Shown here one piece after another: positions 1 to 12,102 of a stretch of 64,000 nt of DNA; position 1 is the stretch's first letter; every line of letters starts with the position of its first letter. The stretch is from the NCBI RefSeq assembly GCF_018408855.1, contig NZ_AP024328.1, positions 248,001 to 312,000 of the forward strand, given 5' to 3'. A program made the translations under genes and the position numbers. This stretch comes from Caballeronia sp. NK8. Lineage in GTDB: Bacteria > Pseudomonadota > Gammaproteobacteria > Burkholderiales > Burkholderiaceae. The notes beneath the pieces are model-generated. The model made no database searches. It worked only from the letters and a program-made list of their open reading frames with translations, and was not told the origin of the DNA.

Positions 1-2
1 TC

Positions 3-989
3 GCGGCAATGCGCGTCGCTGAGATACGGCCGCAGGTCAGCGGTATCGTGATGCGCCGGCTGTTCGAGCAAGGCACCGAGGTGCGTGCCGGCCAGCCGCT
101 GTTTCAGATCAACCCTGCGCCGTTCAAGGCTGACAGGGACACGGCCGCGGCGGCGCTGCAACGCGCCAAGGCCGCGCTTGCGCGCGCGAAGGTGCAAACG
201 GCACGCCTGCAGCCGCTCGTCGAAGCCGACGCCATCAGCCGCCAGGTCTACGACGACGCCGTCTCGCAGCGCGACCAGGCCGTCGCAGACGTGGCTCAGG
301 CAAGCGCCACGCTCGCGCGCCGGCAGCTCGATCTGAAGTTCGCGACGGTCGAGGCGCCGATCTCGGGCCGCATCGATCAGGCGCTGATGACCGAGGGAGC
401 GCTGGTCGCCAGTAGCGACAGCCAACCCATGGCGCGCATCCAGCAGATCGATCAGGTCTATGTGGATGTGCGCCAGCCGGCGGCATCGCTCGAATCGCTG
501 CGCAACATGCTGTCGACGCAACAACAAGGCGGCGGCGGTGGCCTTCCGGTGAAAGTTCTGCGCGACGACGACACACCGTACGACGTGAAAGGCCGCGTGC
601 TCTTTTCGGGCGTCAACGTCGATTCCGGGACCGGCGATGTGCTGTTGCGCGTGCTGGTCGACAACCCGAAGCGGCAGCTTCTTCCGGGAATGTATGTACG
701 GGCCCGGATTCCGCGCGCGAACTACGCGCGCACGCTGCTTGTTCCGCAGCAGGCGGTCGTACGCGTCGCGGGCAAGCCGCAGGTCTGGGTGATCGACGCG
801 ACGAGCCACGCGCGGCCAAGGCCCGTCGAGCTCGGCGAGCTGAGCGGACGTCATTACCGCATTCAATCGGGTCTCACGTCCGGGCAGAAGATCGTGGTCG
901 AAGGCATGGAGCGCCTGAACGACGGCGCGCTGGTCGCCGCGAGCGACGGGAAATCGCCCGGTGCGCCGCTGGCTGCACCCACGCACTGA
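3..989 (+). CDS. RND efflux periplasmic adaptor (membrane fusion protein), 5' end outside window
   Basis: Periplasmic adaptor that links an inner-membrane RND pump to an outer-membrane channel. The frame is open to the left edge, and the first visible residues (AEIRPQVSGIV) are the start of the lipoyl/barrel-sandwich domain, so the true start with its signal peptide or lipobox lies upstream; the ATG at 9 is internal. An alpha-helical hairpin rich in Ala/Arg/Gln follows (about residues 45-105), then the second lipoyl half (VEAPISGRIDQALMTEG) and the beta-barrel domain. The pump gene begins 20 bases downstream, so this is one operon. The family assignment is firm; the transported drugs cannot be told from sequence. 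Confidence 0.93.
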   Translation, partial: AAMRVAEIRPQVSGIVMRRLFEQGTEVRAGQPLFQINPAPFKADRDTAAAALQRAKAALARAKVQTARLQPLVEADAISRQVYDDAVSQRDQAVADVAQASATLARRQLDLKFATVEAPISGRIDQALMTEGALVASSDSQPMARIQQIDQVYVDVRQPAASLESLRNMLSTQQQGGGGGLPVKVLRDDDTPYDVKGRVLFSGVNVDSGTGDVLLRVLVDNPKRQLLPGMYVRARIPRANYARTLLVPQQAVVRVAGKPQVWVIDATSHARPRPVELGELSGRHYRIQSGLTSGQKIVVEGMERLNDGALVAASDGKSPGAPLAAPTH

Positions 990-1008
990 GTCACGGGAGC
1001 GTCCAGCC

Positions 1009-4000
1009 ATGTCCGAATTCTTCATCCGGCGACCCGTCTTCGCGTGGGTGATCGCCCTCTTCATCATCCTGCTGGGCCTGATCGCGATACCGCAACTGCC
1101 GATCGAACGTTACCCTTCGGTCGCGCCGCCCGCCGTCACCATTACCGCGACGTATCCCGGCGCCACGCCGCAAACCATGAGCGACTCCGTGCTGAGCCTG
1201 ATCGAGCGCGAGCTGTCGGGCGTCAAAAATCTGCTCTACTTCGAGTCGTCGGCCGATACGTCGGGCACCGCGCAGATCACGGTGACGTTCAAGCCCGGCA
1301 CGAATCCCGCGCTCGCCCAGGTCGACGTTCAGAACCAGCTCAAGACCGTCGAGCCGCGCCTGCCCCCGGTCGTGCGCCAGTCCGGCGTGACCGTGGAGTC
1401 GGCTTCCTCGGGCTTCCTGATGCTCATCGGTCTCAAGTCCGACAGCGGTCTCTACGACGCGAGCATGCTCAGCGACTACATGGCGCGCAACGTCGTCGAG
1501 GAGCTGCGACGCGTCGATGGCGTCGGCCGCGTACAGTTGTTCGGTTCCGAACGGGCGATGCGCATCTGGGTCGATCCGAACAAGCTGATCGGCTATGGCT
1601 TGTCGATGAACGACCTGACGACTGCGATCAGCCAGCAGAACGTGCAGATCGCGCCGGGCAGCGTCGGTGCGTCGCCGGCTCTGACCGGTCAGCGGGTGAC
1701 CGTGCCGCTTACCGCACAAGGGCAACTGACGACCCCGGAACAGTTTGCCGCGATCGTGCTGCGCGCCAACGCCGATGGCTCCCGGGTCGTACTGCGCGAC
1801 GTCGCGCGGGTCGAGCTCGGCTCGCAGTCGTACAGCTTCGTCAGCAGCGAGAACGGCAAGCCCGCCGCCTTCGCTGGCGTGCAGCTCGCGCCCGGCGCCA
1901 ATGCGGTCAAGACCGCGGCGGCCGTGCGCGAGCGTCTGAAGGAAGCGGGCAAGGCGATGCCGGCCGGTATCAGCTATTCGATCCCGTTCGATACTTCTCC
2001 GTTCGTTCAGATTTCGATCGAGAAGGTTCTCCATACGCTCGTCGAGGCGATGGTGCTCGTGTTCCTCGTGATGTACCTGTTCCTGCAGAACGTGCGCTAC
2101 ACGCTGATCCCCGCCATCGTCGCGCCCGTGGCGATGCTCGGCACATTCACGATCATGTTGGCGACAGGCTTCTCCATCAACGTGCTGACGATGTTCGGCA
2201 TGGTGCTCGCGATCGGCATCATCGTCGACGATGCGATCGTCGTGGTGGAGAACGTCGAGCGCCTGATGACCGAGGAAGGTCTCTCGCCGAAGCTCGCAAC
2301 GTCGAAGGCCATGAAGGAGATCTCCGGCGCGATCGTCGGCATCACACTGGTGCTGACCGCGGTGTTCATCCCGATGGCGCTGGCAAGCGGCTCGGTTGGC
2401 GTGATCTACCAGCAGTTCACGCTGTCGATGGCAGTCTCCATTCTGTTCTCGGCGCTCCTCGCGCTGACGCTGACGCCCGCTCTGTGCGCGACGATGCTCA
2501 AGCCGATCGCGCCTGGTAACCACGAGAAACGTGGCTTCTTCGGCTGGTTCAACCGTCGTTTCGAGCGGATGACGCGCTCGTACGAGTCGCGCGTCGGCCG
2601 GCTCGTCGGCCGAACCGGGCGCGTGATGCTGCTGTTCGTGGCCATTTCCGGCGCACTCGTCATCGGCTTTCGCATGCTGCCGTCGTCGTTTCTGCCAGAC
2701 GAGGATCAGGGCTACTTCATGACAAGCGTCCTGCTGCCCGCCGACGCGACCGCCGAGCGCACGCAGGATGTGGTCGGGACGCTGCAGCGCCATCTCGCGT
2801 CGCGCCCGGCGATCCAGTCGAGCATTTCGATCGTCGGCTATGGCTTCTCAGGCTCCGGACCGAATGCCGCGCTGAACTTTGCGGTGCTCAAGGACTGGGA
2901 CAGGCGCGGCGACGCGACGACGCCCAATGAGAACACGCGTGCACAGCAAGCCATGGCTTCGGTGACCGAGGGATCCGTGATGAGCCTGCTGCCGCCCGCG
3001 ATCGACGAGCTCGGCACCAGCTCAGGCTTCACGTTGCGTCTGCAGGATCGCGCCAATCACGGCGACGAAGCGCTGAAGGCGGCCCAAGCCAAGCTGCTGG
3101 AGCTCGCGGCGAAGAGTGACATCGTAACGGGCGTCTACCCCGATAGCCTGCCGGCGGGTGCCAGCATCCACCTGGAGATTGACCGGCCCAAGGCCGAGGC
3201 GCTGGGTGTGTCCTTCACCAGCATCAGCGAAACGCTGTCGGCAGCGATCGGCTCGACCTACGTCAACGACTTCCCGAATGCCGGACGTATGCAGCAGGTC
3301 ATCATCCAGGCCGACGCGTCCGCGCGCATGCAGATCAACGACGTGCTGAAGCTGTACGTGCGCAATGCCGGCGGCGGCATGGTGCCGCTATCGGAAGTGA
3401 TCCGTCCCGTCTGGTCCGAGTCGCCACTGCAACTGACGCGCTTCGAGGGCTATCCGGCCGCGCGCATATCGGGCAGCGCCGCGCCGGGTCATTCCAGCGG
3501 CGCGGCGATGGCCGAGATGGAACGTCTCGCCGCGCGGTTGCCCTCGGGCTTCACGGTCGAGTGGACCGGACAGTCACTGCAGGAGCGTCAGTCGGCGTCG
3601 CAGGCTCCGATGCTAATGGCGCTGTCGATGGTGGTCGTGTTCCTCGTGCTGGCCGCGCTCTACGAGAGCTGGTCGATTCCGCTGTCGGTGATGCTGGTGA
3701 TACCGCTCGGGCTGATCGGCGCGCTCAGCGCGGTGCTGCTCCGCGGATTGCCGAACGACGTGTTCTTCAAAGTCGGGATGATCACCGTGATCGGCCTGTC
3801 CGCGAAGAACGCGATCCTCATCATCGAGTTCGCGAAGCAGTTGCGCGAACAGGGCAAGGGGCTGGCGGAAGCCGCCGTGGAAGCTGCCCGGCTGCGCCTG
3901 CGTCCAATCCTGATGACATCGCTAGCGTTCGGCCTCGGCGTGGTGCCGCTGATGATCGCGACCGGCGTGAGCGCGGAAACACAGCACGCGATCGGTACTG

Positions 4001-4152
4001 GCGTGTTCGGCGGCATGGTCACTGCGACAATCCTCGCCGTCTTCTTCGTGCCCGTCTTCTTCGTTTTCGTGATGAGCATCCAGGAACGCATCGCGGCATG
4101 GCGGGCAACCCACCGTAAAAGCGCGGCCGTGCGTCAAGAACAAGAGAGTTGA
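1009..4152 (+). CDS. RND multidrug efflux pump, HAE1 family inner-membrane subunit
   Basis: Proton-driven inner-membrane pump of the AcrB/MexB type, 1047 residues, the usual length. The start is placed at ATG 1009 (MSEFFIRRPVFAWVIA), the standard N-terminus of the family; an in-frame GTG at 961 overlaps the upstream gene and is less likely. The proton-relay residues are visible: the Asp pair at 407-408 (IIVDDAIVVVENVER) in TM4 and Lys at about 933 (SAKNAILIIEFAK) in TM10. Two periplasmic porter loops separate the TM blocks. It lies between the adaptor and a NodT-type channel, giving a complete tripartite system. No frameshift is seen. Confidence 0.96.
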   Translation: MSEFFIRRPVFAWVIALFIILLGLIAIPQLPIERYPSVAPPAVTITATYPGATPQTMSDSVLSLIERELSGVKNLLYFESSADTSGTAQITVTFKPGTNPALAQVDVQNQLKTVEPRLPPVVRQSGVTVESASSGFLMLIGLKSDSGLYDASMLSDYMARNVVEELRRVDGVGRVQLFGSERAMRIWVDPNKLIGYGLSMNDLTTAISQQNVQIAPGSVGASPALTGQRVTVPLTAQGQLTTPEQFAAIVLRANADGSRVVLRDVARVELGSQSYSFVSSENGKPAAFAGVQLAPGANAVKTAAAVRERLKEAGKAMPAGISYSIPFDTSPFVQISIEKVLHTLVEAMVLVFLVMYLFLQNVRYTLIPAIVAPVAMLGTFTIMLATGFSINVLTMFGMVLAIGIIVDDAIVVVENVERLMTEEGLSPKLATSKAMKEISGAIVGITLVLTAVFIPMALASGSVGVIYQQFTLSMAVSILFSALLALTLTPALCATMLKPIAPGNHEKRGFFGWFNRRFERMTRSYESRVGRLVGRTGRVMLLFVAISGALVIGFRMLPSSFLPDEDQGYFMTSVLLPADATAERTQDVVGTLQRHLASRPAIQSSISIVGYGFSGSGPNAALNFAVLKDWDRRGDATTPNENTRAQQAMASVTEGSVMSLLPPAIDELGTSSGFTLRLQDRANHGDEALKAAQAKLLELAAKSDIVTGVYPDSLPAGASIHLEIDRPKAEALGVSFTSISETLSAAIGSTYVNDFPNAGRMQQVIIQADASARMQINDVLKLYVRNAGGGMVPLSEVIRPVWSESPLQLTRFEGYPAARISGSAAPGHSSGAAMAEMERLAARLPSGFTVEWTGQSLQERQSASQAPMLMALSMVVVFLVLAALYESWSIPLSVMLVIPLGLIGALSAVLLRGLPNDVFFKVGMITVIGLSAKNAILIIEFAKQLREQGKGLAEAAVEAARLRLRPILMTSLAFGLGVVPLMIATGVSAETQHAIGTGVFGGMVTATILAVFFVPVFFVFVMSIQERIAAWRATHRKSAAVRQEQES

Positions 4153-4156
4153 TGTC

Positions 4157-5620
4157 ATGCGAGCCCTCATTCTTCCCGTCGTGCTGGCCGTGTCGGCCTG
4201 CTCTTTGACCCCGGCGTTCGTCAGGCCGGCTGCGCCCGTCCCCATGACATACACGACAGGCGCCGCGTCCGATGTGCGCACGAACGCAGCCGATCTGGGC
4301 TGGCGCACGATGTTCGGTGACCGGCGTTTGCAGCGTCTCATTGAACTCGCGCTCGAAAGCAATCGCGATCTGCGGCTCGCCGCGCTGAACGTCGAAGCTG
4401 CCGCGGCCCAGTATGGCATCCAGCGCGCTGCACAATTGCCTTCTGTCGACGCCACAGGCGGTTTCACACGCCAGCGCATCGCCGCCAATGCCGAGACCGA
4501 TCCGCCCATCGCCGCGATGACCCAGAAGCAATACGGCGTCAACGTCGGGATCAGCGCGTTCGAGATCGATCTGTTCGGCCGCGTTCGCTCCCTGTCGGAT
4601 GGCGCGTTCGCCCGTTACCTCGAAAGCGATGACGGACGCCGTGCCGCGCAGATCGCGCTCGTTGGTGCGGTGGCCGACGCGTACTTCGCCGAGCGCCTCG
4701 CACAGGAGCAGCGCGAGTTGGCCGAACACACCCTTGCGGACTGGCGGGAGTCACTCGACCTCGCGCGCCGGCTCAGGAACGCCCATCAGGCGAGCAGCGT
4801 CGACGTGGCCGGCGCCGAAGGTCAAGTTGCCAGCGCCGAAGCAGATCTGGAGGCGCGCGCACGCATGGTCGAGCAGGCCGGCAATGCACTGCGGCTCCTG
4901 ATCGGCGCCGACTTCCCGAAGGATCTGCCGGAGCCGACCCCGCTGGCGCAGCAACCGGTCATGACGCGACTGCCAGCAGGCCTGCCGTCCGACCTGCTGT
5001 TCCGGCGGCCCGATATTTTGCAGGCGGAACAGGACCTGATCGCCGCCAATGCCGATATCGGTGCGGCGCGCGCCGCATTCTTTCCACGACTCTCATTGAC
5101 AAGTTCTTTGGGTTTGATCAGTCCGGCCATGAGCGGCCTTTTCGACGGCGACCATCGGGCATGGACCTTCGCGCCGCAGGTCACAGTCCCGCTGTTTCAG
5201 GGCGGCCGCCTGCGCGCCGAGCTCCGACTCGCCGAAGTGCGCAAGACAAGCGCGGTTGCCGGATACGAACGGGCTGTGCAAATCGCGTTCCGCGAAGTCG
5301 CCGACGGCCTAGCGGGTCGCGACACCTTCCATCGGCAGATCGAGGCTCAGGTGCGGGTGGTGGCGAGCGCCGAGCGTCGCACTGATCTGTCTACCCTGCG
5401 CTATCGCGCCGGCGTCGACGGACGCCTCGAATTGCTGGATTCCCAGAGGCAGCTTTATGCATCGAGGCAGGTGCTGCTGGACTTGCGCCGCGCGGAGTTC
5501 GGCAATGCCGTCGCCCTTTACAAGGCGCTCGGCGGTGGCCTGACCGAGACCGACGTGAGGCCTCCCGACCCCGCGCCCGAGCTGAGCCTTGCCGCGCCCC
5601 ACCCATTGGCACGATCATGA
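4157..5620 (+). CDS. Outer membrane efflux lipoprotein, NodT/OprM type
   Basis: Outer-membrane channel of the tripartite pump, 487 residues. The N-terminus is a lipoprotein signal with a lipobox ending at Cys15 (LAVSAC). Two outer-membrane-factor repeats follow, with the typical segments DLRLAALNVEAAAAQY and LLFRRPDILQAEQDLIAANA. It starts 4 bases after the pump stop codon. Its own stop overlaps the next ATG (ATGA), so the downstream hydrolase is translationally coupled. Family assignment is firm. Confidence 0.94.
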   Translation: MRALILPVVLAVSACSLTPAFVRPAAPVPMTYTTGAASDVRTNAADLGWRTMFGDRRLQRLIELALESNRDLRLAALNVEAAAAQYGIQRAAQLPSVDATGGFTRQRIAANAETDPPIAAMTQKQYGVNVGISAFEIDLFGRVRSLSDGAFARYLESDDGRRAAQIALVGAVADAYFAERLAQEQRELAEHTLADWRESLDLARRLRNAHQASSVDVAGAEGQVASAEADLEARARMVEQAGNALRLLIGADFPKDLPEPTPLAQQPVMTRLPAGLPSDLLFRRPDILQAEQDLIAANADIGAARAAFFPRLSLTSSLGLISPAMSGLFDGDHRAWTFAPQVTVPLFQGGRLRAELRLAEVRKTSAVAGYERAVQIAFREVADGLAGRDTFHRQIEAQVRVVASAERRTDLSTLRYRAGVDGRLELLDSQRQLYASRQVLLDLRRAEFGNAVALYKALGGGLTETDVRPPDPAPELSLAAPHPLARS

Positions 5621-6384
5621 AACAACCCGAAAAACGTCGCACCGTCGCTCTTCTGATTCATGGCCTCGGCGGCACGGAGCACGATCTTGGTATCTTGCGC
5701 AAGTCTTTGAACCAGATTGGGATCGATACGCACGCGCTTTCGTTGCCGGGACACGGATCGAGCCCGGAGGACCTGATCATGGCTCGGGCGGAGCAATGGA
5801 TAAACGTAGCGACGCGGGAATATGACATGCTCGCCCGTACCTATGAAACGGTGCATCTCATCGGTATGTGCATGGGAGCGCTTCTCGCATTGATCGTCGC
5901 GGAGCGTCGACCGCGCGACGGCAAGCTCGTCCTGCTCGCAGCACCGGTCTTTCTCGACGGGTGGTCGATGCCGTTTTATCGGCGACTCCGGTATTTCCTC
6001 TACCTCATTCCTTGTCTGGCCCGAAGAATGAGAGTCACCGAGCAAGATCCTTATGGAATCAAGAACGCGTTGACGCGATCCTTGATCAAGGCCCGGTTCC
6101 AAAGGGGCGACGCGTTTCACTACCGCTGGGTTCCGCTGGCGTGTATTCGCCAGGTCGATCGACTGCGCTACAAGGTGTGGAAGGTCGCGAGACACATCAG
6201 ACATCCGACGCTCGTGATCAATTCTCGCGAAGACGAAGTGACCTCGGTCAAGTCCGCTTCATTTCTGGTCGACGCCATACCCACGTCCAGATGCCTGATC
6301 GTAGAGAACAGCTATCACATGTTATGCATCGACAACGATCGGAAGCAGATAGCGGAAACGATGACGGCGTTCCTTGGAAACTGA
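5617..6384 (+). CDS. Alpha/beta hydrolase with cysteine at the nucleophile elbow
   Basis: A 255-residue alpha/beta hydrolase resembling carboxylesterases and S33 lipases. The oxyanion-hole region is LLIHGLGGTEHD. The nucleophile elbow reads LIGMCMGALLAL, so Cys85 stands where serine is usual (G-x-S-x-G). A likely acid lies in NSREDEVTSV and the histidine in NSYHML near the C-terminus, so the triad could be Cys-Asp-His. The ATGA overlap with the efflux channel gene suggests co-translation and perhaps a detoxification or envelope role. The substrate is unknown. Confidence 0.85.
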   Translation: MKQPEKRRTVALLIHGLGGTEHDLGILRKSLNQIGIDTHALSLPGHGSSPEDLIMARAEQWINVATREYDMLARTYETVHLIGMCMGALLALIVAERRPRDGKLVLLAAPVFLDGWSMPFYRRLRYFLYLIPCLARRMRVTEQDPYGIKNALTRSLIKARFQRGDAFHYRWVPLACIRQVDRLRYKVWKVARHIRHPTLVINSREDEVTSVKSASFLVDAIPTSRCLIVENSYHMLCIDNDRKQIAETMTAFLGN

Positions 6385-6494
6385 CAGGAAAGGGATGTTC
6401 GCTGTGTTGAGATATCATCGAGATTTCATGGAGCTGATTGCGTATTCGGCGGTGCTGCCCCACGATGTCGCTTCTGCCGGAAGCCTGTAACGAC

Positions 6495-7201
6495 ATGAAC
6501 GCGCTGATTCTCATCGCCGAAGACGAACCCGAAATCGCGGAAATTCTCGACGCTTATCTTGTACGCGAGGGGTATCGCACTTATCGGGTCGGCAATGGAC
6601 AGACCGCGCTCGATGTTCATTCGACACTGAAGCCGGATCTCGTGCTTCTCGACATCCGCATGCCCGGCAAGGACGGCTGGGAAGTGCTCGCTGAACTGCG
6701 TCGGCGCGGCGATACCCCGGTCGTCGTCGTAACGGCGCTCGATCAGGATATCGACAGGCTACAGGGCTTGCGCATCGGAGCGGATGACTACGTCTCGAAG
6801 CCGTTCAACCCGGTCGAAGTCGTGGCGCGGGTCGGCGCGGTGCTGCGGCGCACGGCTGCGTCACGGACTGAAACAGTCATTCGCGTGGGCCGGCTCGAGA
6901 TCGACACGGAAAGCTACGTCGCCAGCATCCGGCAAGCGGGCACGAGTGCAGCTCCAGCCGGAAACGCGGTCCAACTTGCCCTCACGCTCACCGAATTCCG
7001 CGTGCTTACCCATATGGCGAGATCGCCGCAGCGGTATTCACTCGCAGCGAACTGATCGATGCCTGCATGCCCGGCAGTGGCGCGCTCGAACGCACGGTCG
7101 ACAGCCACGTCAGCAACTTGCGCAAAAAGCTCGAAAAGGCTGGCGCGGCGGAAATCATCACGGTAGTACGGGGCGTCGGTTACCGACTCGCGAGCACGTG
7201 A
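6495..7201 (+). pseudogene. OmpR/PhoB-family response regulator (BaeR-like), one frameshift
   Basis: Two-component response regulator. Start at ATG 6495 (MNALILIAEDEPEIAEIL). The receiver domain has acidic residues at 9-11, phospho-acceptor Asp53 (LVLLDIRMPGKDG), the conserved Thr in VVTALD and the Lys in DDYVSKPF. The winged-helix effector starts in frame (LTLTEFRVLTHMARSPQR) and is then broken near 7041: restoring one base in cggtattc gives VFTRSELIDACMPGS and a normal C-terminus through VVRGVGYRLAST. The restored stop overlaps the kinase ATG at 7201. With the frameshift the product loses the recognition helix. The cause may be an assembly indel. Confidence 0.85.
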
Positions 7202-8297
7202 TGGAGAAGACGCAGCGCAATGAAGCTCAACATCGCGGACGCCTCAGTCGTCAGATCGTGCTTTCGATGGGCCTGGTATCGATTATCACGATGCTCATCG
7301 CCTTTGTCGGATCGGTCGTGATCTACGGCTGGCTGTATGCGCTCTCGCCTCCTGAGCTTCCCAAGACGCCCGTCGAGTGGCTCATTCCCGATTCGATCGA
7401 TTTCCTGATCTTCGCCACGCTGCTGTTGATCGGCCTCGTAGTGGCGGTCGTCATGGCGTCTCGCCTGGCCCGCCGTATTCTCGCGCCACTGAACTCGCTT
7501 GCTGAAGGCGCGCGCCGCATCGCAGCAGGCGACCTCGAAGCACGCGCGCTTCCCGGTGACCGTTCGCTCGGCGACACCGCGCTCCTTGTCGATGATTTCA
7601 ATGCGATGGCCATCAGGCTGCAGCAAATGGCGGCTGACATGACAGCCTGGAACGCGGCGATCGCGCACGAGTTGCGCACACCACTGACGATTTTGCGCGG
7701 CCGCCTTCAAGGAATGCGCGATGGCGTGTTCAAGCCCGATGATGCGCAGATTCGCGGACTGCTGTATCAGGTAGAAGGCCTTGCGCGGATCGTCGACGAC
7801 CTCCACATCATCACGCTTCAGGACATCGGCCGGCTGGAAATGCATTTCGAACCGACACGCATCGACATTGAGATACGTCGAGCGGTCGATTCCATCAGCG
7901 ACGCACTGTATGAGGCAGGTTTTACGATAGAACTCGACGTCAGTGACGCAATGGTCGTATGCGATGGTGCGCGCATCCGGCAAGCTCTTCTTGCGCTGCT
8001 CGACAACGCACGGCGCTATGCGATTCCAGGTCGATTGCGAGTGGCGCTTGGGCTCGCGCCGGCCGCCTTGGTGCTGAGTGTCGAGGATGGCGGCCCCGGC
8101 CTTGCGCCCGAATTTGCGAAGCTGGTATTCGAGCCTTTTCACGCGCGCCGACGCGTCACGCTCCAGACAGTTTGGCGGATCGGGATTGGGTCTGTCGGTG
8201 GTACGCGCAATTGCGCTCGCCCATCGGGGCCGCGCGACCTTCCGCCCGTCGGCCGCCGGAGGGCTCGATTTTCGAGCTCACGCTACCTCGCATTTGA
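7201..8297 (+). pseudogene. Sensor histidine kinase (BaeS-like), two frameshifts near the C-terminus
   Basis: Inner-membrane sensor kinase partner of the preceding regulator; its ATG overlaps the regulator's restored stop. Residues 18-46 form TM1 and about 66-86 form TM2. The periplasmic loop is very short (about 20 residues), suggesting intramembrane or lipid sensing. A HAMP region follows, then the phospho-acceptor His156 in AAIAHELRTPLTILRGR, then the ATPase N-box (ALLDNARRYA) and G1 box (VEDGGPGL). An extra T near 8139 breaks the frame before the G2 box (FGGSGLGLSVV), and an extra base near 8258 breaks it again just before the end (SIFELTLPRI). Read with those two corrections the protein is complete. 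Confidence 0.82.
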
Positions 8298-8899
8298 CGC
8301 CCTATCTACTTTTTCCCGGATATAAATGCATCGTCATTGCAACGGCGATCGTGTGACCGCCGACCGCTTCAACTTCATTTAGAGTGAATCCGGCTCGTCT
8401 TTGCGCCAATCGGTTTTGCGCAGGGCACGTAATGATGGGCTGCATCCGCGCGTCTACCGTGTAGATACAGCCTCTGGGCAATCAGGCCTTTTTGCTATAG
8501 GCATTACACCAACCCTTACCTGCGACCTGCTTACCGCCGAACATCGGACACGGAGCGGACACGTCATTCGGCCTGCCCTGAATAAGAACGTACAGTTCGG
8601 CAAGCCTGATCCGCTGTGTATCTTCGCGATACTTAAGCTTGTGTCGACCGTGGCCGCATCGCCCTTGTAACCGAGCGCGAGCGATGTTGGATTCGTTCTC
8701 GACGCATCGGCTGGACCAGCAAAGGCAATGCGAGACAGCGCTAGTCCCCGAAGCAACGCCCGCGTGTGATCATAAAAGTGCGACGGGACTTCCTCATGTA
8801 AGCTCCCATTTTGTGAAATTGGTGTGTGACAAGGCCTGCAAAAACCTATAGTCGTAAAACAACGTTGTTAGCAATGGGCAGGACCCAGGGCGTTGCGTT
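8298..8899. other. Gene-free stretch between convergent units
   Basis: About 600 bases between the plus-strand kinase and the 3' end of minus-strand pntB. No convincing coding frame on either strand; short frames lack family resemblance. A perfect 12-base palindrome (AACAACGTTGTT, 8858-8869) lies just beyond the restored pntB stop. No run of T follows it that would make a clear terminator. Confidence 0.5.
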
Positions 8900-10316
<1,417 letters not shown>

Positions 10317-10329
10317 TGTTGTCGTCCCC

Positions 10330-11929
10330 TTATTTGCGGAACATCGCCAGCATGCGCCGCGTCACCGCGAAGCCGCCGACATGTGACGGCCGTGAGTGCC
10401 AACGCGCCCACGGCCAGCTCAGGATCAGCCCCGACGGCCGTCGCCTGCGGCCTGCGGCCAGTTCGCCCAGCGGCGGTGCGACCTGCACCAGCGCACCGAT
10501 GGCGATGATCGACGAGAATCGCGTTGGTCACGCTCATCAGCGGCGTGTGCAGCGACGGCGTGACATTCCAGATCACCATGTAGCCGATGAAGCAGGCCAG
10601 TACGAACACGTGAAGTGCGACAGGGAACGTGGCCGGCGGCAAACAGCCCCACAGCAGGAACGCCAGTGCACCGATGCGGAACACGATGACCAGCGCCTTG
10701 ACCGACATCGCTCGCTGTTGCCGTGGACGTTGCTCTTTTTTGGGTGCGGCCGCTGCGGGCGCGGCCGACTGAGGCTTGGGGACGACGGTCGGCTGCTTGA
10801 TCGGCGGCGGCGGCCAAGTGATGTTGCCTTCCTTGATAACCGTAAGGCCGCGGATGGCATCGTCATCGAAGTCGACGTTGATCGTGCCGTCCTTGGTCTT
10901 GCACAATTCCTCGACCACGCGCAACAGGTTGTTGCCATACAACGTGGACGACTGCCGCGCCAGGCGCGAGGCGAGATCCGTATAGCCAACGATGGTCACG
11001 CCGTGACGCACCACTGCCTCGCCGGGCACGGTGAGCTCGCAGTTGCCGCCTTGCTCCGCTGCCATGTCCACGATCACGCTGCCCGGCTTCATCGACTGCA
11101 CCATTTCGGCCGTGATGAGCTTCGGAGCCGGCTTGCCGGGAATCAGCGCGGTCGTGATGATGATGTCCGCGTCCCTGGCCTGCTGCGCGTACATCGCGCG
11201 CTGCGCTTGCTGGAAACCCTCGCTCATGACCTTGGCGTAGCCACCACCGCCCGAGCCTTCCTCGTCGTAGTCCACCTTGACGAATTCGCCACCCAGGGAC
11301 TTGACCTGGTCGGCCACCTCGGCGCGCGTGTCGTTGGCGCGCACGATCGCACCAAGACTGGCTGCGGTGCCGATTGCAGCCAAGCCTGCTACGCCAGCGC
11401 CAGCGATGAAGACCTTGGCAGGCGGGATCTTGCCGGCGGCGGTGACCTGACCGTTCAGGAAGCGGCCGAAAGCATGTGCTGCCTCGATCACCGCACGGTA
11501 GCCGCTGATGCCAGCCATCGAGGTAAGCGCGTCCATCTTCTGCGCGCGTGACAGCGTGCGCGGCAGCGAATCGATCGCCAGCACCGTGGCCTGCTTGGCG
11601 GCCAGCTGCTGCATCAGCTCGGGGTTTTGTGCCGGCCACACGAAACCCGATCAAGATGCCGCCGTCGCTCATCAGCGCCACTTCCTCGCTGCTCGGGGCG
11701 CGCACCTTGAAAACGATTATCGCTGCGAGCCCAGAGTTCGGCGGCCGAAGCCACGACCTCGGCACCGGCCGCACGTAGGCGTCATCGTCAAATTTCGGCG
11801 GCGCCGGCACCGCTTTGCACAGCCACCCGAAACCCAGCTTGAGCAATTCTCTCGACTACCTCCGTACGGTCGCGACGCGCGCCGTTCGCCAGTGGTTACT
11901 TCCGAAGGAATGCCAATCAGTAATGTCAT
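10330..11929 (-). pseudogene. pntA: NAD(P) transhydrogenase alpha subunit, frameshifted
   Basis: NAD(H)-binding and membrane part of the transhydrogenase. The start MTLLIGIPSEVTTGERRA at 11929 is the family N-terminus. Two shifts follow (around 11870-11690 and near 11640). Then a long open stretch shows LPRTLSRAQKMDALTSMA, the NAD-binding loop VFIAGAGVAGLAAIGTAASL and DMAAEQGGNCELTVPG. A proline-rich linker leads to the membrane segment (LHVFVLACFIGYMVIWNVTPSLHTPLM). One more shift lies near 10510 before the terminal MLAMFRK at 10330. In some bacteria the alpha subunit is split in two; here both halves sit in one frame. It is last but one in the unit that begins with the amine oxidase at 16101. 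Confidence 0.87.
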
Positions 11930-12102
11930 AGGGAAAGTTGATGTTCACATTGTCATCGATCATCGCAAGGAGCTTGAACCTCTGTCCTCACTGAAACTTC
12001 TCCTTGCTGGATGGGGTTGCGCGCGTGATCTCCAACGAGTGTGCGAGGAGGTGCGATGCAGGCGCGGCGGTAATGCGCCGAAGTCAGGCAGCGGCGCGAT
12101 GA

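Noticed and set aside
991..2793. 600-residue open frame antisense to the RND pump
   Set aside because: It lies wholly opposite a clearly conserved pump gene, is Arg/His/Asp-rich in a way typical of the complement of GC-rich coding DNA, and shows no domain.
8454..8756. 100-residue minus-strand frame possibly from a porin
   Set aside because: A short stretch looked porin-like (DASRTNPTSLALGY) but nothing else supports it.
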